This document shows, in pieces, positions 4,892 to 9,643 of a stretch of DNA of 9,643 nucleotides; within the stretch, counting starts at the first letter, position 1, and every line of letters starts with the position of its first letter. Made by a program: the position numbers and the translations under genes. The stretch is from positions 72,603 to 82,245 of the forward strand of contig DDFO01000008.1 of NCBI GenBank assembly GCA_002337215.1, in the 5' to 3' direction. The notes below the pieces were generated by a model, which saw only the letters and a program-made list of their open reading frames with translations, was not told the origin of the DNA and made no database searches. This stretch comes from Phycisphaerales bacterium UBA1926. Lineage in GTDB: Bacteria > Planctomycetota > Phycisphaerae > Phycisphaerales > UBA1924.

Positions 4892-7294
4892 ATGACGAGA
4901 CTGACTTGCCCCATCTCCGCCGCGACTTTGGTTGGGATGATGGGCTGCGCCGCCGGATCTCCGCCCGGGCTGCCAGAGTCAGATATCGCGCTGCGCGTGC
5001 AGGGCGCGGATCTCGTTGACGATCAGGGCGAGCCCGTCGCGCTCCGTGCGATCAACCTCGGTAACTGGCTGCTGCTTGAGATGTGGATGCTCGCCGGCCA
5101 GCCCCTGCCCGATCAGCAGACGTTCTTCGACGTGCTCGAGGCACGGTTCGGGACCGCCGAGGCGGACCGGCTCATCGGCATCTATCGGGACAACTGGATC
5201 ACGCAGCGGGACATGGACCTGATTGCCGCGGCCGGGTTCAACGCGGTCCGCCTGCCGTTCAGTCATCTGGTTGTCGAGTCCGAGCCGTTCGTGTTCGATG
5301 AGGCGGGCTTCGGCAATCTGCGTCGCGCGATCGATATGGCGGACACCGCCGGGCTCTACGTCATCCTCGACATGCACCAGGTGCCGGGCGGGCAGAGCTT
5401 CGACCAGCCCTCGGGTGACACGAGCGAGAACGATCTCTGGACCGACCCGCAAGCGCAGGAACGCCTCGCCTGGCTCTGGCAGAACATCGCCAGGCGGGTC
5501 AAGAACGACCGCAACGTCGTCGCCTACGACCTGATCAACGAGCCCTATTCGACCTTCAACGACGACATCCGCCCCCAACTGCTCTCCATCGTGGACCGGA
5601 CGGTCGGCGCGATCCGCGAGGTCGACGCCGATCGGCTGATCTACCTGCCCGGCACGGTGCAGGGCATCCGCTTTTACGGCGACCCGATCGATCGGGGCTG
5701 GATCAACACCGGGTTCACCGAGCACTTCTACCCGGGGATCTTCGACTGGCGCGAGCCGACGATGGGCAACTACGCCCGCTTCCTGGCAGGCCAGCTCAGG
5801 GCCCAGACCGATTACGCCCGCGGCCTCGACGCGCCGTACCTGTGGGGCGAGTTCAACCCCGTCTTCGAGTCCCAGGGCTCAGAAGACGCCGTCCGCGACG
5901 CGTTCGAGACGAGCGCCGAGCTCGGCTTCTCCTCAGCGATCTGGTCGTACAAGATCATCTCCGCCCAGGGCGGCACCGGCAACAACAACTGGTATCTGGT
6001 CACCAACGCGACGCCCTTCCCGGTCAGCGACGTGCGCACGGCGTCGAAGGCGACGATCGAGGCCGCGTTCGAATCGCTCGGATCCGCCCCGCTCGCGATC
6101 GATCAGGGCTATTTCAACGCGATGTCGGCGTTCGACCCCGAACGCACACTGCCGGCTGTGCCCCTGCCCCCGCTGGTCCCGCCGGCGACGGATACGTGGC
6201 AGACATGGACCGGTACCGATATCGGCACCATTCTCTACGAGGGCGGGCAGTCGGTCTCGTCCGGCGCGACGCCGCTCTCGGCCGATTCGCTGACGATCTA
6301 CACGGGCGGCTCTGACCTCTTCGGCAACAGCGACTCGGTCCGGCTCATCTCTCGACAGATGCCCCCCAGCTTCGTCGTCTCGGGCGTGTTCGACGCCTTC
6401 GAGGGCGGGGAGTTCGCGCAGGCGGGCGTCACCGTGCGCGCAAACACCAACGCGAATGCGCCGCATCTCTCGCTCGTGGCGTTCACCGACGGCCGGGTCC
6501 TCGTCAAGCACCGCTCCTTCGCCGGGACATCCACCGGGCAGCGGTACATCGCGACGACCGGGTTCCCCGTGGGCCTCGGGATCGGGCGCTCAAACGGATC
6601 GCTCGTCGCCTGGATCACCGATGAGGACGGGGATTGGCAGTCGGTCACGCTCTCCGAGAACCCCAGCGTCGGCTCGCTCCCGATCGGCGGCTTCCTCGGC
6701 GCGACCAACCGCTACGGACCGCTCTCGGTGATCGGGATCGAGAATCCGCGCGTCACCGAGCCGGGCTCGCTCGCGCCGACCACGCCGCTCGACGCGGGCG
6801 TGAATCTGGTGAGCAACCCCTCGTTCGAATCGGGCGGTTCGTTGCCGAATAACTGGGCGACGTTCGGCGCACAGATGACGCGGCAGTCGGGCTGGACACC
6901 CGTCCGCGACGGTTCGGCCCTGCTCGCGTTCCGGCACTGGGAAGTCACGAACGGCAACGATCAGGGCGCGTTCCAGGATCTTTCGGGCCTCACCGTCGGT
7001 GAGCCGTACGTGTTCACGGTGTACGCGAACCGCGACACCGTCCAGCCGGGACGATCCCTCGCTGAATCGGTCACGCTTCGGATCGAGGAGATCGGCAGCC
7101 CGATCCGCGTGAACGAATCCGTCACGTTCAATGTCGAGGAGATCGCGACCGGCTCGCGCTGGAGCCGGCTGCAGGTCCGGTTCATCGCAACCAAAGCGAG
7201 TCAACGCATCGTCATCGCGGCGACGCCCGGGTCGGGCAACCGCGACGGCGCCGTGAAGTTCGACGGGGTCCATCTGGAAGAGGACCCCGGGTAG
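4892..7294 (+). CDS. GH5 family glycoside hydrolase, putative lipoprotein, with two C-terminal beta-sandwich modules
   Basis: An 800-residue secreted enzyme. The N-terminus (1-19) is a signal peptide ending MMGC; Cys19 may be lipidated, though Met at -3 is atypical of a lipobox. Residues 34-395 form the GH5 barrel: INLGNWLLLEMW (54-65), Arg120 in VRLPF, DMHQVPGGQ (160-168), acid/base Glu217 in INEP, His278 and Tyr280 in EHFY, nucleophile Glu320 in WGEF, and Trp351. The NLGNWLLLE and HQVPGGQ motifs recall exo-beta-1,3-glucanases and related GH5 enzymes, so a beta-glucan substrate is likely but not proven. Residues about 435-620 resemble a concanavalin-like sandwich, and 636-797 (NLVSNPSFESGG ... 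VKFDGVHLEE) a CBM4/9-type carbohydrate-binding module. Unlike the next two gene products it has no dockerin. Ribosome binding is weak (AGGA 12 bases upstream). Probably co-transcribed with its neighbours. Confidence 0.9.
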   Translation: MTRLTCPISAATLVGMMGCAAGSPPGLPESDIALRVQGADLVDDQGEPVALRAINLGNWLLLEMWMLAGQPLPDQQTFFDVLEARFGTAEADRLIGIYRDNWITQRDMDLIAAAGFNAVRLPFSHLVVESEPFVFDEAGFGNLRRAIDMADTAGLYVILDMHQVPGGQSFDQPSGDTSENDLWTDPQAQERLAWLWQNIARRVKNDRNVVAYDLINEPYSTFNDDIRPQLLSIVDRTVGAIREVDADRLIYLPGTVQGIRFYGDPIDRGWINTGFTEHFYPGIFDWREPTMGNYARFLAGQLRAQTDYARGLDAPYLWGEFNPVFESQGSEDAVRDAFETSAELGFSSAIWSYKIISAQGGTGNNNWYLVTNATPFPVSDVRTASKATIEAAFESLGSAPLAIDQGYFNAMSAFDPERTLPAVPLPPLVPPATDTWQTWTGTDIGTILYEGGQSVSSGATPLSADSLTIYTGGSDLFGNSDSVRLISRQMPPSFVVSGVFDAFEGGEFAQAGVTVRANTNANAPHLSLVAFTDGRVLVKHRSFAGTSTGQRYIATTGFPVGLGIGRSNGSLVAWITDEDGDWQSVTLSENPSVGSLPIGGFLGATNRYGPLSVIGIENPRVTEPGSLAPTTPLDAGVNLVSNPSFESGGSLPNNWATFGAQMTRQSGWTPVRDGSALLAFRHWEVTNGNDQGAFQDLSGLTVGEPYVFTVYANRDTVQPGRSLAESVTLRIEEIGSPIRVNESVTFNVEEIATGSRWSRLQVRFIATKASQRIVIAATPGSGNRDGAVKFDGVHLEEDPG

Positions 7295-7312
7295 TCCGCC
7301 GCAAACACGAAA

Positions 7313-7337
7313 CGGCGCGCACAACCAACCCGCGCCG
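7313..7337 (+). repeat. GC-rich inverted repeat in the GH5-dockerin gene gap
   Basis: CGGCGCG (7313-7319) and CGCGCCG (7331-7337) pair perfectly around an 11-base loop, 19 bases after the GH5 stop and 33 bases before the next start. There is no T-run, so it is not a standard intrinsic terminator. It could stabilise or delimit the upstream mRNA segment. Confidence 0.45.
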
Positions 7338-7370
7338 CCGAGAGAGCAGTCAGCAGGAGAGGATCAGATC

Positions 7371-8615
7371 ATGAGCAGAGCATCGAGCATCATCGCGGTC
7401 ACACTCGCCTCGGCCGGGCTCGCGCAGAGCGCGGCCGCCGCAACCCCGAGCGCGGTGCTCACCGTAAACCCGGGGTTCACCGACGTGGACATGGACGGCG
7501 CGTTCGGCGACGCGTGGGGCGTTTTCGGCGCGGCCGCCGTCGATTTCCAGTTCTTCGGCGACAACAACCCGGGGCACGCGACGCTCTTCGGTGACAACAC
7601 CGAGAACATCGGCGGCGTCTTCCAGGCGGGCATCCCCGCCTCCGCGGGTGTGACCTACGAGGCGACCTTCCGGATCCAGTGGGAAACGAACTGGGACGCG
7701 CGAACGCTTTTCGGCATCGAGTTCTATGCCGCCGACGACATGACCAAGCTGGGCGAAGCCGTCGAAGAGATCACCGAGGACAGCGATTTCGCGGGCACCG
7801 GCTACCGCCGCTACGACGTCTCGGGCGTGGCGCCCGAGGGCACCGCCTTCGTCCGCCCGATCGTGCAGTTCGACGAGGTGCTCTCCAGCGGCGCCTCGCG
7901 AGGCTGCACCGTCGACAACGTGCTCGTCCGCGAGGCCGACGATGTGCTCAACCTCAACCCGGGGTTCAGCGATCCCGTGGGCGAGGGGCTGTTCCCCGCC
8001 GATTTCTGGTCGACCTTCGGCGCCGCCGCGATCGACTTCGAGTTCTTCCCCAACGGCAACCCGGGGCACGCGACGATCTTCGCCGATATGGCGGGCAACT
8101 CGGGCGGCGTCTTCCAGCAGGGCGTCCCCGCGATCCCGGGCGAGTCGTACACCTTCAGCGTCGATCTGTCGTTCGAGGCGAACTACGACGCCGACACGCG
8201 GATGGCGCTCGAGTTCTACGGCGCCGACGACGGGTTCCTGATCGGCTTCGAGGACATGGAGATCATCGAGATCCCGGACGCGGGGTACATCACCTACCAG
8301 ATGGAGGCGACCGCGCCGCTCTCGTTCACACGGTTCGTGCGCCCGGTGATCATCTTCGAGAACTCAGCCGGCGCGGCCGACCAGGCCGCGGGCACGATCG
8401 ACAACGCGGTCGTCCAACTCACGAGCACCGTGAGCATGGGCTGCAACGCCGCGGACCTTGCCGAGCCGTTCGGCGTGCTCGACCTGGGCGACATCGGCGC
8501 GTTCGTCAGCGGGTTCACCGGGGGCAACCCGATCGCGGACCTCGACAACAACGGCATCTACGACCTCACGGACATCGGCCTGTTCGTCACAGCCTTCACG
8601 AGCGGCTGTCCGTAA
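7371..8615 (+). CDS. Secreted tandem-module protein with C-terminal GC-type dockerin
   Basis: A 414-residue protein. Residues 1-24 are a signal peptide (MSRASSIIAVTLASAG ... AAA). Two copies of one beta-rich module follow, at about 31-188 and 194-350; each starts NPGF, has an FGAAA..DF motif and NPGHAT.F, then GGVFQ.G, and ends in a (V/I)DN strand. The first copy shares FGIEFYAADDMTKLGE with the protein encoded at 2654-3253, where only Met is changed to Thr. Residues 358-414 are a GC-type dockerin: Cys358, two halves built around LGDIGAFVSGF and TDIGLFVTAF, and the closing GCP. The second half has a proper calcium loop (Asp390, Asp392, Asn394, Asp398, Asp401). Role inferred: glycan-binding protein attached to the surface or a complex through the dockerin. 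The start is supported by AGGAGAGG eight bases upstream. It has no catalytic residues I can recognise. Confidence 0.85.
   Translation: MSRASSIIAVTLASAGLAQSAAAATPSAVLTVNPGFTDVDMDGAFGDAWGVFGAAAVDFQFFGDNNPGHATLFGDNTENIGGVFQAGIPASAGVTYEATFRIQWETNWDARTLFGIEFYAADDMTKLGEAVEEITEDSDFAGTGYRRYDVSGVAPEGTAFVRPIVQFDEVLSSGASRGCTVDNVLVREADDVLNLNPGFSDPVGEGLFPADFWSTFGAAAIDFEFFPNGNPGHATIFADMAGNSGGVFQQGVPAIPGESYTFSVDLSFEANYDADTRMALEFYGADDGFLIGFEDMEIIEIPDAGYITYQMEATAPLSFTRFVRPVIIFENSAGAADQAAGTIDNAVVQLTSTVSMGCNAADLAEPFGVLDLGDIGAFVSGFTGGNPIADLDNNGIYDLTDIGLFVTAFTSGCP
7461..8420 (+). repeat. Two tandem copies of a ~157-residue module within the gene
   Basis: Copy 1 covers about 7461-7934 and copy 2 about 7950-8420. 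They align over NPGF, FGAAA, DF.FF, NPGHAT, NxGGVFQ.G and the closing (V/I)DN strand. They are clearly diverged in protein sequence, so the duplication is old. A third copy stands alone in the leftward gene at 2654-3253. Confidence 0.75.
8474..8518 (+). repeat. 45-bp exact repeat within dockerin 1
   Basis: These 45 bases encode VLDLGDIGAFVSGFT and recur without a change at 9504-9548 in the dockerin of the next gene. Identity at synonymous positions suggests a recent duplication or gene conversion, helped by biased codon use. Confidence 0.75.
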
Positions 8616-8624
8616 GACGTTTTC

Positions 8625-8631
8625 TGTTTCA
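8625..8631. promoter_or_regulatory. Isolated TGTTTCA motif between the dockerin genes
   Basis: An exact copy of the heptamer found upstream of both divergent transcription units lies ten bases after the stop of the first dockerin gene, inside TGTTTCACACAAACCA. It may mark an internal regulated promoter, but no clear -35/-10 pair is visible beside it. Confidence 0.3.
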
Positions 8632-8640
8632 CACAAACCA

Positions 8641-8670
8641 TGAGGAGGGAGTACCTTCCTCAGTTTTTCT
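8641..8670 (+). terminator. Intrinsic-terminator-like hairpin between the dockerin genes
   Basis: TGAGGAGGG (8641-8649) pairs with CCTTCCTCA (8654-8662) over nine positions, one a G-U pair, around a 4-base loop AGTA. One base later TTTTTCT follows. This is a strong Rho-independent terminator form. It ends only 12 bases before the ATG of the next gene, whose ribosome binding site (8671-8677) comes directly after it. Confidence 0.75.
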
Positions 8671-8682
8671 AAGGGGGATCAG

Positions 8683-9643
8683 ATGAAGATTCAGAACCGT
8701 TTCGCGATTCTCGGCGGTCTCACCGCCGCGGCGGCCTGCCAGATCGGTGCCGTGGCCTCGGCCCAGCTGACCCACTACGTCCCGTTCGAAGAGAACTACG
8801 CGGTCGGCGGCGACCTCAACGCTTCGGGCGGTATGGACCTCGGCTTCGGCGAAAACGTCTGGTTCGACGGCGCGCCCGCCGGCGAGGGCTCGTTCATCGT
8901 CGAGGGCAACCTCGACGCGAACGGTGTTGACACCCTGGGCAACCACGCGAGCACGCCCGGCGGGTTCAACCTCGCGTTCTACACCTTCAACAACAACCCG
9001 CTTGTCGGCGTGCCCGATCGCCTGCTCGAAGGCGTGCACTGGCTCAGCTTCATCGCCCAGACCTCGACCGAGGCCGATTTCGCCGGGCTCAGCCTGGTGA
9101 AGTTCTTCGGCCCCGAGATCCTCTACATCGGCAAGGTCGGCGGCAACGGCGGCACCGAGTGGGGCATCGACCCGGGCGGCGATCAGCAGGCCGCGGGGGG
9201 CGATTGCAACGAGCCCACCTTCATCGTTGTGAAGCTCACGCTCGGCCCGGGTGCCAACGACGACATGGCAGAGGTCTACATCAACCCCGACCCCGGCGCG
9301 ACGCCGCCCGCGTCGGCCGATCTCTCCTACCCGTTCAACGAAGACCCCAACGACAACCGCGCGATCGACGAGATCCGCATCGGTGGGCAGAACGGAACGT
9401 TCGCCGTCGATGAGATCCGGATCGGCGGCACCTTCGCCGACGTCGCGCCCGGCACGCCGCTCGCCGGGGGTTGCAACGACGCCGACCTCGCCGAGCCCTT
9501 CGACGTGCTCGACCTGGGCGACATCGGCGCGTTCGTCAGCGGGTTCACGGGCGGCGATCCGATCGCCGACCTCGACAACAACGGGATCTACGACCTGGCC
9601 GACATCGGCCTGTTCGTGACCGCCTTCACCGGCGGCTGCCCGT
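8683..9643 (+). CDS. Secreted protein with C-terminal GC-type dockerin (stop codon beyond window)
   Basis: Translation from ATG 8683 gives 320 residues ending in GCP, the normal end of this dockerin class, plus one T that is probably the first base of the stop codon; so the protein is essentially complete. AAGGGGG lies five bases upstream. Residues 1-27 are a signal peptide (cleavage likely after AVASA). Residues about 28-255 form a beta-rich domain resembling LamG or concanavalin-like domains of planctomycete surface proteins: LYIGKVGG (147-154), TFIVVKLTLGPG (179-190), and the doubled AIDEIRIGG and AVDEIRIGG. Residues 264-320 are the dockerin, with Cys264, LGDIGAFVSGF and a calcium loop from Asp296 to Asp307. 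It differs from the preceding dockerin at only a few positions. No catalytic motif is seen; a glycan-binding or structural role is inferred from context. It may be expressed by read-through of the terminator just upstream. Confidence 0.85.
   Translation, partial: MKIQNRFAILGGLTAAAACQIGAVASAQLTHYVPFEENYAVGGDLNASGGMDLGFGENVWFDGAPAGEGSFIVEGNLDANGVDTLGNHASTPGGFNLAFYTFNNNPLVGVPDRLLEGVHWLSFIAQTSTEADFAGLSLVKFFGPEILYIGKVGGNGGTEWGIDPGGDQQAAGGDCNEPTFIVVKLTLGPGANDDMAEVYINPDPGATPPASADLSYPFNEDPNDNRAIDEIRIGGQNGTFAVDEIRIGGTFADVAPGTPLAGGCNDADLAEPFDVLDLGDIGAFVSGFTGGDPIADLDNNGIYDLADIGLFVTAFTGGCP
9504..9548 (+). repeat. 45-bp exact repeat within dockerin 2
   Basis: Second copy of the 45-base identical tract, 1030 bases downstream of the copy at 8474-8518. 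The flanking dockerin sequence is also highly similar in DNA but has scattered differences. Confidence 0.75.

Overview
The window looks like a high-GC chromosomal segment from a member of the Planctomycetota, most likely class Phycisphaerae. This is an inference from gene content: a large prepilin-like protein with the H-X9-DG motif, a short PEP-CTERM-like protein whose sorting tail begins PAPA, and two secreted proteins ending in a Cys...Gly-Cys-Pro dockerin of the type I associate with Phycisphaerales. No rRNA, tRNA, CRISPR array, insertion sequence or phage gene is visible.

Left part (1-1459, + strand): the 3' end of an ECF-type sigma-70 factor overlaps by four bases (ATGA) a gene for a membrane-anchored RskA-like anti-sigma factor. 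This is a classic translationally coupled sigma/anti-sigma pair. It converges on the next block.

Middle part (1503-3253, - strand): a secreted one-module protein with a PEP-CTERM-like C-terminus is followed 101 bp downstream by a LacI-family repressor with an unusual, apparently hinge-less linker. The start of the PEP-CTERM-like gene is placed at 3253 because of a strong ribosome binding site there. About 470 bp of non-coding DNA (3254-3725) separates this block from a divergent rightward block. It carries a dense cluster of a TGTTTCA heptamer, often in doublets 9-10 bp apart, beside plausible sigma-70-type promoters on both strands.

Right part (3726-9643, + strand): four genes with gaps of 89, 76 and 67 bp, probably one operon. 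They are a prepilin-like pseudopilin, an 800-residue lipoprotein-type GH5 glycoside hydrolase with two C-terminal beta-sandwich modules, and two secreted proteins ending in 57-residue GC-type dockerins. The last gene lacks only its stop codon at the window edge. A strong intrinsic-terminator-like hairpin lies between the two dockerin genes, so the last gene may be under read-through control.

Working model (inference): this is a surface glycan-utilisation locus. A LacI-type repressor or an unseen regulator acting on the TGTTTCA sites would control a secreted GH5 enzyme, dockerin-bearing glycan-binding proteins and a pseudopilin. The same roughly 150-residue module occurs once on a PEP-CTERM-like tail and twice on a dockerin tail, so one binding domain is combined with two different surface-anchoring systems. 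No cohesin partner is visible in the window.
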